7,314 nucleotides of DNA from an uncultured Campylobacter sp. (GTDB lineage Bacteria > Campylobacterota > Campylobacteria > Campylobacterales > Campylobacteraceae): assembly GCF_938018035.1 (NCBI RefSeq), contig NZ_CALIJF010000365.1, positions 1 through 7,314 on the forward strand. The letters are read 5' to 3'. The first letter of the stretch is position 1, and each line of letters starts with the position of its first letter. Below are positions 1 to 5,726 of the stretch, one piece after another. The position numbers and the translations under genes were made by a program. The notes below the pieces were generated by a model, which did no database searches, had not been told where the DNA came from, and was given only the letters and a program-made list of their open reading frames with translations.

Positions 1-236
1 TCAAGTCCGATAGCGAAGAAAAATACCGCCATGAGCACATCATTTACCAAAAAATGCATCGATTCGTCAAGTTTCGCAGAACCCACACCTATGGTAAAAC
101 TCAAATGCAAAAACGCTTCGTAATATTTCGATAAAAATTCTACGTTTTGAGCTACGATCGCAAAAACCGCGGATAGAAGTAATATAACGCCGGCGCTACT
201 TTCGCTTGATAAAATTTTCTTAATGATATGTTGCAC
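1..236 (-). CDS. nhaA: Na+/H+ antiporter NhaA, N-terminal part (cut by window edge)
   Basis: An integral inner-membrane antiporter that exchanges Na+ (or Li+) for H+ in pH and sodium homeostasis. Only the first 78 codons are present; the 3' part lies beyond base 1. The translation has the NhaA N-terminal pattern: a short basic leader with SSESSAG at residues 10-16, a first membrane segment at about 17-30, and the NhaA signature LVNDVLMAVFFFAIGL at 63-78, with the conserved Asn-Asp pair at 65-66. I chose a GTG start at 236. AAGGA lies just upstream (246-242), an in-frame stop lies upstream of that, and the ATG at 238 is in a different, non-homologous frame. It is the last visible gene of the minus-strand run, 65 nt after hemJ, and may have its own promoter in that gap. 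The family call is strong; which nhaA paralogue this is cannot be told from the fragment. Confidence 0.85.
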   Translation of the reverse strand, partial: MQHIIKKILSSESSAGVILLLSAVFAIVAQNVEFLSKYYEAFLHLSFTIGVGSAKLDESMHFLVNDVLMAVFFFAIGL

Positions 237-262
237 ATGCTTCCTTTAAAAATTTTGCCTTA

Positions 263-268
263 ATTTTA
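263..268 (-). promoter_or_regulatory. possible -10 box for nhaA
   Basis: TAAAAT on the minus strand, in the 65-nt gap between hemJ and nhaA. It would place a transcript start near 256, leaving a leader of about 20 nt that contains the nhaA ribosome site. The surrounding DNA is so AT-rich that such a match is expected by chance, so this is tentative. Confidence 0.3.
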
Positions 269-301
269 TGCAAATTTTAATTAAATTTTTATCAAAACGG
301 G

Positions 302-742
302 CTAGTTGCTCGGTAAATTCGGCATTATTAGCATCGCATAAAGTATTATAAACATTATGATCGTAGGGCCTTCGTTGATCGCACGGAAGTATTTTCCGCT
401 CCTGTGGCACTCATTTTTTTCAAATTTATACATATAATAATACAGCCACAAATGATAACAGATTAGCAAAACTCCGGCTAGTAATTTTATATGAAAATAT
501 CCCATTTTCATAAGCCCCGGATTTAAAATGATAAGCATCACGCCGCTAAAAACCGTCACCGCCATTGCTATCCAGCCGATCGCGTGATAGAGCATCCGCT
601 CCATCTTTTTAACGACCTTTACAAAATCCGGTTTGTCTAAATTTTCAGCGTGATATACATACAAGCGCGGCATGTAAAACAGCATCGCCATCCATGAAAT
701 AAAGCCCGCAAAATGGACAAATTTAAACCAATAGTAACTCAT
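302..742 (-). CDS. hemJ: protoporphyrinogen IX oxidase HemJ
   Basis: A 146-residue membrane protein of the HemJ (UPF0093) family. The family oxidises protoporphyrinogen IX to protoporphyrin IX, the penultimate step of haem synthesis, in bacteria lacking HemG or HemY. Family hallmarks are visible: His10 in the first membrane segment, MPRLYVYH at 24-31 with Arg26, MERMLYH at 47-53, HIKL at 84-87 with Lys86, YHLWLYYY from 96, and a final FRAINEGPT motif before the last hydrophobic segment. There are about four membrane segments and the length matches the family. The start is well placed: AAGGAG (753-748) lies five bases before the ATG and overlaps the stop codon of the upstream TM2-SHOCT gene, suggesting translational coupling. 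Other haem genes are absent from the window, so the operon does not add pathway support. Confidence 0.92.
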   Translation of the reverse strand: MSYYWFKFVHFAGFISWMAMLFYMPRLYVYHAENLDKPDFVKVVKKMERMLYHAIGWIAMAVTVFSGVMLIILNPGLMKMGYFHIKLLAGVLLICYHLWLYYYMYKFEKNECHRSGKYFRAINEGPTIIMFIILYAMLIMPNLPSN

Positions 743-751
743 TTTTTCTCC

Positions 752-1144
752 TTAATCTCTCATTAAAATTTCTTTTCGCGCTTCGAATTCCTCTTTAGAA
801 ATCGCGCCTTTTTGATACAGCTCAAAGAGCGCATCGACTTTTTTTATACGTCCTTCGTAGTCGTCCTCCTCCGTCTCGCTTGCAAAAGCATTTAAATCTT
901 CTATCCAAATTCCTACGAAAAATATATCTAGCAAAATCCAAATTCCCCAAATCGCCCAAAACAAAAAGCCCACTAAAAACCATAGTGTAAAACTTCCCAG
1001 CCAAAATAGCGCGATTTGAGCAAATCCGCTGATAAATTTGCCGCAATAAATTCTATGCAGTCCGCCGCCGATCGGCATAGCTGCGATCCACGAAAACGCA
1101 CCTAAAAACCAAAGCGCGTAAGCGATATAATTATTTCTCTTCAT
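752..1144 (-). CDS. TM2 domain protein with C-terminal SHOCT domain
   Basis: A 130-residue membrane protein of unknown function. The N-terminal part looks like a TM2 domain: a hydrophobic segment at about 8-25, then GGGLHRIYCGK at 26-36 (the family's G-x-H-R-x-Y-x-G-K turn), then hydrophobic segments at about 41-58 and 60-80, with an Asp at 73 in the usual W-x-x-x-D position. An acidic linker (90-95) follows. Residues 101-128 fit the SHOCT pattern, a short amphipathic helical motif with a leucine-rich start, GAIS at 113-116, EEFEARK at 118-124 and a final ILM. SHOCT is often found at protein ends with a proposed oligomerisation role, which is not shown here. The gene starts inside lspA with a 14-nt overlap, has AAGGA just before its ATG, and ends 9 nt before hemJ. 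It is therefore almost certainly cotranslated with both, but no specific job follows from that. Confidence 0.8.
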   Translation of the reverse strand: MKRNNYIAYALWFLGAFSWIAAMPIGGGLHRIYCGKFISGFAQIALFWLGSFTLWFLVGFLFWAIWGIWILLDIFFVGIWIEDLNAFASETEEDDYEGRIKKVDALFELYQKGAISKEEFEARKEILMRD

Positions 1145-1592
1145 TTTTTTCCTTTTTTGCGGCGCGTAAGCCCTGAAAAATAAAAATCACGACGGCTAGA
1201 TCTATCATCACATCGGCGAAATTAAACACCGCAAACTCAAACCACTTATGCCACGCGACGTAATCGACCACGCCGCCGCGAATAAAGCGATCAAGTAAAT
1301 TTGAGCAACCTCCCGCGAGCATCAGCGCAAACGGCATCCAATGCTCGCAAAAGAGCTTTTTATGACAAAATACATACGCCGCAAGTACCGAGATCAGCGC
1401 GATCTGGATAAATTTTAAATTTTCGCCCAAAAACGCAAACATCGAAAACGCAACGCCGCGGTTAAGCGTAAGCTCTAGCGAAAAAAATTCTCCTTGCCAC
1501 GAAAAGCCGTTTAAAAACAGAAGTTTGATCGCTTGATCGATTGCAAAAATCACCGCGAAAAGCAGGATAAATTTAATACAGGTCTTAGCCAT
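1131..1592 (-). CDS. lspA: lipoprotein signal peptidase (signal peptidase II)
   Basis: An inner-membrane aspartyl protease that removes the signal peptide from diacylglyceryl-modified prolipoproteins, the second step of lipoprotein maturation. The 153-residue protein has four hydrophobic segments and the family boxes in order: LTLNRGVAFSMF at 41-52, GGCSNLLDR at 94-102, VVDY at 108-111 and FNFAD at 123-127. Asp110 and Asp127 correspond to the catalytic dyad. The ATG at 1592 is the only plausible start, since an in-frame stop lies shortly upstream. The ribosome site is weak (GGCTGCGAG-like, no AAGGA). It lies 98 nt downstream of glmM with no clear terminator between them, so cotranscription is likely. 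Its 3' end overlaps the TM2-SHOCT gene by 14 nt. The lspA-glmM pair is also adjacent in Helicobacter pylori and Campylobacter jejuni, as I recall. Confidence 0.95.
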   Translation of the reverse strand: MAKTCIKFILLFAVIFAIDQAIKLLFLNGFSWQGEFFSLELTLNRGVAFSMFAFLGENLKFIQIALISVLAAYVFCHKKLFCEHWMPFALMLAGGCSNLLDRFIRGGVVDYVAWHKWFEFAVFNFADVMIDLAVVIFIFQGLRAAKKEKNEEK

Positions 1593-1690
1593 CTCGCAGC
1601 CTAAATTTAAATATGTAAAGCCTGCATTTTTTATCCGCGCCTTTTGTACCGAGCCATGAGCTTGTCGCGCCGTAAAATTTCACCGCAACG

Positions 1691-3031
1691 CTACTCATTT
1701 AGGGCTTTGGTAAAAAATTTCTCGACCTCGTCCATTCGCTTTTGCAGCAGTTTTTCGTTTTTGCCCTCGATTAAGAGGCGGATAACGTTTTCGGTGCCGG
1801 AGTAGCGAAAGAGCGAGCGGATTTTGTCCGCTTTAAGGCTTGTTTCAAGCTCCTTTAGCCCTTTTAATTTTTCAAGCGGTTTTTTATCCGCAATCTTTAA
1901 ATTCCGTAAAATTTGAGGATACGGCTTAAGCATCGATGAGAGTTCGCTCGCTTTTTTGTGCATATCTAGCATGCAAGCGGCGAATTGCAGCGCGCTTGCG
2001 ATGCCGTCGCCCGTTTTGGCGTAATCGCCGAAGATCACGTGCCCGCTCTGCTCGCCGCCAAAATTTGCACCAAGTTCGTGCATCGTCTCAAGTACAAATT
2101 TATCGCCTACATTGCAGCGATGAAGCGCGATGTCGTGTTTAGCTAAAAAATCCTCCAGCGCAGAATTACTCATCACTGTGGCTACCATTTTATTGCCTGC
2201 TAAGCGATTTTTTCCTTTCAAATAGACTGCTAAAATTCCAAGTAGCGCGTCGCCGTGGATGATCTCGCCGTTTTCATCCACGACTACGAGCCTATCGGCA
2301 TCCCCGTCGAAAGCAAAGCCGACGTCGGCGCGCAGGCGCCTTACCTCTCCGGCTAGACCTTGCGGGCTTAGCGCACCGCAAGCATCGTTGATGTTTTTTC
2401 CGTTAGGTTCGTCGCCGATGACGATCGTTTCGGCTCCCAGCTCGTTAAATACCGTAGGCGCGACCCTGTAGCTTGCTCCGTTTGCGCAATCAAGCACGAC
2501 GCGAAGCCCGTGCAGCGTCTTTTGCTTCGGGAAGGAATTTTTAATATGCACGATATATCTGCCGATGACGTCGTCCACGCGCTTTGCGGCGCCGATTTGC
2601 ATCATTTTGGTGCGCGCTTCGGCGATGAGCTCGTCGTTAAAATAAATTTTTTCGATCTGCGCTTCCTCTTTTTCGTCGAGTTTGAAGCCTTCGCTGTTGA
2701 AAAATTTAATACCGTTGTCGTAGTATGGATTGTGGCTCGCGCTTATCATGATGCCCGCGTCGCAGCGCATGTCCTCCGTAAGAAAGGCAATCGCAGGAGT
2801 AGGCATCGGTCCGATCTGGCGGACGTTGTAGCCCACCGAGGTAAGGCCTGCTACGATCGCTGTTTCTATCATATAGCCGCTTCTGCGGGTATCTTTGCCG
2901 ACTAAGATCATATTCGTAACGGAATTTTTCCTAAAATAAATTCCAGCTGCCATTGCTACGCGCATTGCAAGCTCGGCGGTCAAAAATTCTCCCGCTTTGC
3001 CTCGTACGCCGTCCGTTCCGAAAAGTTTCAT
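1691..3031 (-). CDS. glmM: phosphoglucosamine mutase GlmM
   Basis: A cytoplasmic enzyme that interconverts glucosamine-6-phosphate and glucosamine-1-phosphate on the route to UDP-N-acetylglucosamine, needed for peptidoglycan and lipopolysaccharide. The 446-residue protein opens with KLFGTDGVRG and carries all four functional sites of the family: the phosphoserine loop SASHNP (Ser99), the metal site DGDADR at 242-247, the sugar-specificity loop GGEQSGH at 325-331, and the phosphate-binding RYSGTE at 409-414. I place the start at the ATG at 3031 rather than the TTG six bases upstream. GAGGA at 3043-3039 sits seven bases before this ATG, and family members begin M-K-L-F-G-T-D-G. It is the first gene of the minus-strand run, with its own extended -10 promoter. 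No residue of the active site is missing. Confidence 0.97.
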   Translation of the reverse strand: MKLFGTDGVRGKAGEFLTAELAMRVAMAAGIYFRKNSVTNMILVGKDTRRSGYMIETAIVAGLTSVGYNVRQIGPMPTPAIAFLTEDMRCDAGIMISASHNPYYDNGIKFFNSEGFKLDEKEEAQIEKIYFNDELIAEARTKMMQIGAAKRVDDVIGRYIVHIKNSFPKQKTLHGLRVVLDCANGASYRVAPTVFNELGAETIVIGDEPNGKNINDACGALSPQGLAGEVRRLRADVGFAFDGDADRLVVVDENGEIIHGDALLGILAVYLKGKNRLAGNKMVATVMSNSALEDFLAKHDIALHRCNVGDKFVLETMHELGANFGGEQSGHVIFGDYAKTGDGIASALQFAACMLDMHKKASELSSMLKPYPQILRNLKIADKKPLEKLKGLKELETSLKADKIRSLFRYSGTENVIRLLIEGKNEKLLQKRMDEVEKFFTKALNE

Positions 3032-3063
3032 TATCAAATCCTCAATTCAAATAAATTTTTCTT

Positions 3064-3072
3064 ATTCTAGCA
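3064..3072 (-). promoter_or_regulatory. extended -10 promoter for glmM
   Basis: On the minus strand the sequence reads TGCTAGAAT, an extended -10 element (TG-N-TAGAAT, hexamer at 3069-3064). It gives a predicted start near 3057 and a leader of about 26 nt ending in the glmM ribosome site. It lies back to back with the promoter of the plus-strand gene at 3124. The assignment is from motif and position only. Confidence 0.55.
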
Positions 3073-3081
3073 AAAATTTTG

Positions 3082-3087
3082 TATAAT
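3082..3087 (+). promoter_or_regulatory. TATAAT -10 box for the cold-shock-domain gene
   Basis: A perfect TATAAT on the plus strand, directly preceded by TTTTG. It predicts a transcript start near 3094 and a leader of about 30 nt containing the AAGGAG site. Because this box lies inside the longest in-frame reading frame (which opens with a TTG at 3079), it argues that translation starts downstream at 3124. Confidence 0.6.
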
Positions 3088-3110
3088 TATCATTTATCAA
3101 ACAAATTTTT

Positions 3111-3116
3111 AAGGAG
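3111..3116 (+). promoter_or_regulatory. ribosome binding site that fixes a TTG start
   Basis: AAGGAG, a full anti-Shine-Dalgarno match, lies seven bases before the TTG at 3124. No in-frame ATG occurs until about codon 98. This site is the main reason for choosing TTG 3124 as the start of the cold-shock-domain gene. Confidence 0.75.
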
Positions 3117-3123
3117 CCAGTGC

Positions 3124-3858
3124 TTGAGAGGAATCATCAAAACGCATCTCGATCAAAAACAATACGGTTTTATAAAAGGCGATGACGGCAAGGATTACTT
3201 TTTTCGTTATTCGTCGTTTGATGATACGGATAAAAGTAAAATATGTGAAAAACTTCTGGTAGATTTTGATCCAAAAGCAACGCCAAAAGGATACGTAGCC
3301 ATAAAGATACAGGTGGTAGGTAAAGGAGCTGTAGGTTATACATCACCTGATAAATTTCTCTGTAGTGTAACGGATAAATTTAGAGATTTTGAAATTCTTG
3401 AATTTTCGAAATGGATGGTAATGGGTAGCTCTAGGAATCCTAACGAAGCGAAAGAAGATATGATTAATCGAGCTAAAATGATTGGAGCAAACGCACTTGT
3501 AAAAGTAGAATACTTTCGATCCACGGGGGAAGAAACGAGCGACAGCGGAAGAGGAACACATTATTTTACCATACATAGTTGTAGAGCAATAGCGGTAAAT
3601 ATAGGTAAGAGAGTCGTTAATGGCAGTATAATTGACGATTTTATTTGTATTGATAAAAGAGCCGCTTATTTAAAAAGTAAACTTGTTGCAAAAACAAGAA
3701 GAGCTAAATTGTATAGGCTGATATTTTGGATAGTCATATTGTGTGTATCTTTAGGTTTATACGTTTCGAATAGAGTAATATTTGCAGTTATCCTTATCGT
3801 CATAGCGTATATATTTAGTCATGCTACGAATTACGATTGGTGGCTAGTAGAAATTTGA
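3124..3858 (+). CDS. cold-shock-domain membrane protein of unknown function
   Basis: A 244-residue three-part protein. Residues 1-65 resemble a cold-shock (OB-fold nucleic-acid-binding) domain: RGIIKTHLDQKQYGFIKG matches the RNP1-like strand, and GDDGKDYFFRYSSF (19-32) the RNP2-like strand followed by the usual SSF. Residues about 78-162 form a second domain with an AKEDMINRAKMIGANALVKVEY core (109-130) and a closing strand THYFTIHSCRAIAV (145-158). This resembles the YbjQ/heavy-metal-binding (UPF0145) pattern, but only loosely. A basic stretch (184-198) precedes two hydrophobic segments at about 199-214 and 217-232, a membrane hairpin near the C-terminus. The layout suggests an RNA- or DNA-binding head tethered to the membrane; this is inference. 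The TTG start is set by AAGGAG seven bases upstream. The gene is clearly more AT-rich than glmM and prfA, and it sits between glmM and rpsT, which are neighbours in related genomes, so it may be acquired. The C-terminus does not look like the DUF1294 found on some cold-shock proteins. Confidence 0.7.
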   Translation: MRGIIKTHLDQKQYGFIKGDDGKDYFFRYSSFDDTDKSKICEKLLVDFDPKATPKGYVAIKIQVVGKGAVGYTSPDKFLCSVTDKFRDFEILEFSKWMVMGSSRNPNEAKEDMINRAKMIGANALVKVEYFRSTGEETSDSGRGTHYFTIHSCRAIAVNIGKRVVNGSIIDDFICIDKRAAYLKSKLVAKTRRAKLYRLIFWIVILCVSLGLYVSNRVIFAVILIVIAYIFSHATNYDWWLVEI

Positions 3859-3879
3859 GAGCAAACAAGTTTTAAATAC

Positions 3880-3894
3880 CGCTTAAATTAAGCG
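3880..3894. repeat. perfect inverted repeat upstream of rpsT
   Basis: CGCTTAA-A-TTAAGCG, two 7-bp arms around one base. It lies 21 nt after the stop of the upstream gene and just upstream of the rpsT -10 box, overlapping the -35 region. It could be an operator or a weak terminator stem (5 bp with a 5-nt loop). The nearest T-run is about 11 nt downstream, which makes a terminator less convincing. Confidence 0.4.
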
Positions 3895-3914
3895 TCGATT
3901 AAATATTTTTTACG

Positions 3915-3920
3915 TATAAT
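3915..3920 (+). promoter_or_regulatory. TATAAT -10 box for rpsT-prfA
   Basis: A perfect TATAAT with a T-rich stretch just upstream, typical of Campylobacter sigma-70 promoters, where the upstream element is T-rich rather than a conserved -35. The predicted start is near 3927, giving a leader of about 26 nt with AAGGA at 3943-3947. Confidence 0.7.
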
Positions 3921-3952
3921 CGCAGGTTCAAATTTAACCGAAAAGGAACGTT

Positions 3953-4225
3953 ATGGCAAATCACAAATCCGCCGAAAAACGCGCGAGACAAACCATAAAA
4001 AGAACGGAGCGAAATAGATTTTATCGCACCAGAGTAAAAAATATCACAAAAGCCGTAAGAGAGGCGGTCGAGAGCAAGGATCTAGACGCAGCGACTCAGG
4101 CTCTAAAAACGGCTAATGAAAGCTTTCACAGCTTCGTAAGCAGGGGCTTTTTGAAAAAACAGACCGCGAGCAGAAAAGTAAGCCGCCTAGCCAAACTCGT
4201 AAATTCTTTAAAAACCGCCGCGTAA
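3953..4225 (+). CDS. rpsT: 30S ribosomal protein bS20
   Basis: A 90-residue, lysine- and arginine-rich helical protein that binds 16S rRNA early in small-subunit assembly. It has the family opening MANHKSAEKRARQ, the NRFYRTRVKN stretch at 21-30 and the C-terminal KKQTASRKVSRLAKLVNSL region, with the expected length. The start is supported by AAGGA five bases before the ATG and a strong -10 box. The stop codon lies within a hairpin that runs into the leader of prfA, 24 nt downstream. rpsT followed by prfA is a conserved pair in Campylobacterota, so both are expected on one message. Confidence 0.97.
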   Translation: MANHKSAEKRARQTIKRTERNRFYRTRVKNITKAVREAVESKDLDAATQALKTANESFHSFVSRGFLKKQTASRKVSRLAKLVNSLKTAA

Positions 4226-4238
4226 GCGCTCCTTACGC
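4220..4238 (+). promoter_or_regulatory. hairpin over the rpsT stop and the prfA ribosome site position
   Basis: GCGTAAG, then CGCTC, then CTTACGC: a perfect 7-bp stem with a 5-nt loop. The left arm holds the rpsT TAA stop, and the right arm ends 11 nt before the prfA ATG. No AAGGA-like site is visible in front of prfA. The following bases are ATAAAATTTAA, not a T-run, so a simple terminator is unlikely. A role in translational coupling or RNA processing is inferred, not shown. Confidence 0.55.
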
Positions 4239-4249
4239 ATAAAATTTAA

Positions 4250-5317
4250 ATGCTAGCCGATAAACTAAAGCCTTTTTTGGATCGCTACGACGAGCTTTCG
4301 CGCATGCTTAGCGATCCCGCAGTTACCGCAGATATCGCTAATATGACGGCGCTATCTAAGGAGCAGCGCAATATCGAGCCGATCAAAGAGGCGGCTAGCG
4401 AGTATCTTAAAATTTTAAATCAGATCGAAGAGAACAAAGCTCTGCTAAGCGATGCCGATCTCGGCGAGCTAGCCAAAGAGGAGCTTAAAAGCTTAGAGAT
4501 GCAAAAGCCGCAGCTCGAAGAAAAAATCAAAATTTTACTGCTTCCGAAAGACCCTAACGACGATAAGAATATCTTTCTTGAGATTCGCGCCGGTACGGGC
4601 GGCGACGAAGCGGCGCTGTTTGCGGGAGATCTGCTCGGCGCGTATCTGCGCTATGCCGATCTTCGCGGTTATAAATGCGAGATCGTAAGCACTAGCGAAG
4701 GCAGCGTCGGCGGTTATAAAGAAGCGATCTTGCTCGTAAAGGGCGCGGGAGCGTATTCGCGGCTGAAATTTGAAGGCGGCACCCACCGCGTGCAGCGCGT
4801 CCCCGAAACGGAGAGCCAGGGCAGGGTGCATACCTCTGCAATCACCGTCGCCGTCATGCCCGAGATCGAGGATAGCGAGATACAGATCAATCCAAATGAC
4901 CTTCGCATCGACGTTATGCGTAGCTCCGGACACGGTGGACAGTCCGTAAATACCACCGACAGCGCCGTCCGCATCACTCACATCCCGACCGGCTTAGTCG
5001 TCACCAACCAAGACGGCAAGGACCAGCACAAAAACAAAGAGGCGGCGATGAAGGTGCTAAAGGCGCGCCTTTACGATATGCAGGAGCAGGAGCGCTTAGA
5101 AAAAGAGCGCAAAGATCGCAAGGATCAGGTAGGCACCGGCGACCGCTCGGGGCGAATTCGTACCTACAACTATCCGCAAAACCGCATCAGCGACCACCGC
5201 ATAAATTTAACTCTCTACCGCCTCGACGCGATAATGGCAGGGGGCTTGTTCGACGAGATCATCGATCCGCTCATAGCGCACTCTCAAGCTGAAGCGATCG
5301 CAAATGCGGGCTATTAG
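4250..5317 (+). CDS. prfA: peptide chain release factor 1
   Basis: A cytoplasmic release factor that recognises UAA and UAG stop codons and triggers peptidyl-tRNA hydrolysis on the ribosome. The 355-residue length fits RF1. The central region has EIRAGTGGDEAALFAGDL at 111-128, the stop-codon-reading P-x-T loop as PET at 185-187 within RVPETESQGRVHTSA, and the catalytic GGQ at 229-231 in SSGHGGQSVNTTDSAVR. The last third has the family GDRSGRIRTYNYPQNRISDHR block. The ATG at 4250 gives the usual MLADKLKPFLDRYDEL opening. No clear Shine-Dalgarno precedes it; a hairpin occupies that position instead. The gene itself ends in TAG, a codon only RF1 reads, which is noted without a claim of autoregulation. 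Confidence 0.97.
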   Translation: MLADKLKPFLDRYDELSRMLSDPAVTADIANMTALSKEQRNIEPIKEAASEYLKILNQIEENKALLSDADLGELAKEELKSLEMQKPQLEEKIKILLLPKDPNDDKNIFLEIRAGTGGDEAALFAGDLLGAYLRYADLRGYKCEIVSTSEGSVGGYKEAILLVKGAGAYSRLKFEGGTHRVQRVPETESQGRVHTSAITVAVMPEIEDSEIQINPNDLRIDVMRSSGHGGQSVNTTDSAVRITHIPTGLVVTNQDGKDQHKNKEAAMKVLKARLYDMQEQERLEKERKDRKDQVGTGDRSGRIRTYNYPQNRISDHRINLTLYRLDAIMAGGLFDEIIDPLIAHSQAEAIANAGY

Positions 5318-5660
5318 CCTTTTAAAATTTTAATTTTAATCCTTATATTTTCAAAATTTTGCTGCGATTATGCTGAAAGGTTTACTTAAATTTAGCCGCG
5401 AGCATTCGGAGCAATGTATTTAATGGCTTTCGCCTCGGTAAATTCACTTAAATTTCGTCGAGGTCGCAGCCGTCGCTTGAAATCCGCCTTTTTAAATTTT
5501 ATCGCTGCGCCGCAAGCGTTTTAAATTTCGCCGCTTTTTTTTAAATGCGCGTCTAAAACGCCGCTTTAAAATTTATGCAGACGCGAGCAGGTGAGGGCCG
5601 CCGCGATAAATTTTAAGTTAAATTTTATTTCTAGCCATTTTTTAATTCGTTTCTTATTTT
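5318..5660. other. long intergenic stretch with no recognisable gene
   Basis: I see no convincing reading frame, tRNA or known RNA here. The stretch alternates AT words (AAATTTTA, TTTTAAA) with GC-rich words (GCCGC, GCGCG). After prfA the sequence is TTTTAAAATTTTAATTTTAAT, which could form a weak AT-only stem but is not a clear terminator. Short inverted repeats occur: CCTCG with CGAGG around 5430-5463, CGCTTG with CAAGCG around 5474-5518, and CGCGTCT (5548-5554) with AGACGCG (5579-5585). An eight-T run lies at 5535-5542. It could be a decayed gene or an unrecognised small RNA. Confidence 0.5.
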
Positions 5661-5663
5661 TAA

Positions 5664-5669
5664 TATATT
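5664..5669 (+). promoter_or_regulatory. possible -10 box for the SemiSWEET gene
   Basis: TATATT, with strongly T-rich DNA upstream (about 5638-5662), fits a Campylobacter-type promoter. The predicted start near 5676 falls just before the inverted repeat at 5680-5707. AT-richness makes chance matches common. Confidence 0.4.
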
Positions 5670-5679
5670 AAAACCCCGC

Positions 5680-5707
5680 TACGTTTCATTTGCAAATTTG
5701 AAACGTA
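5680..5707. repeat. nested inverted repeat in the SemiSWEET leader
   Basis: TACGTTTCA (5680-5688) and TGAAACGTA (5699-5707) are perfect 9-bp arms around ten bases. The centre holds a second palindrome, ATTTGCAAAT (5688-5697). The element lies between the predicted promoter and the AAGGA at 5716-5720. It could act as a protein operator or as an mRNA hairpin 8 nt before the ribosome site. No T-run follows, so it is not a typical terminator. Confidence 0.6.
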
Positions 5708-5726
5708 TTTCTAAAAAGGAAAATCA

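Noticed and set aside
1593..1690. A small gene between glmM and lspA
   Set aside because: Only frames of fewer than ten codons exist on the coding strand, with no ribosome site. Treated as spacer.
2510..2905. A plus-strand open frame inside glmM
   Set aside because: It lies wholly antisense to a firm glmM and has no domain or ribosome site of its own.
3032..3037. An upstream TTG start for glmM, adding two residues
   Set aside because: The ATG at 3031 has a well-spaced GAGGA and gives the usual family opening.
3079..3123. An N-terminal extension of the cold-shock-domain gene from a TTG at 3079
   Set aside because: The extension includes the TATAAT promoter box and the AAGGAG ribosome site, and its residues add nothing to the cold-shock domain. 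The start at TTG 3124 fits better.
4535..4981. A long minus-strand open frame inside prfA
   Set aside because: prfA is a certain gene across this stretch. The opposite frame is open because of its codon use and resembles no protein.
5318..5345. A terminator right after prfA
   Set aside because: The sequence is AT-only palindromic DNA, common throughout this genome, with no GC-containing stem.
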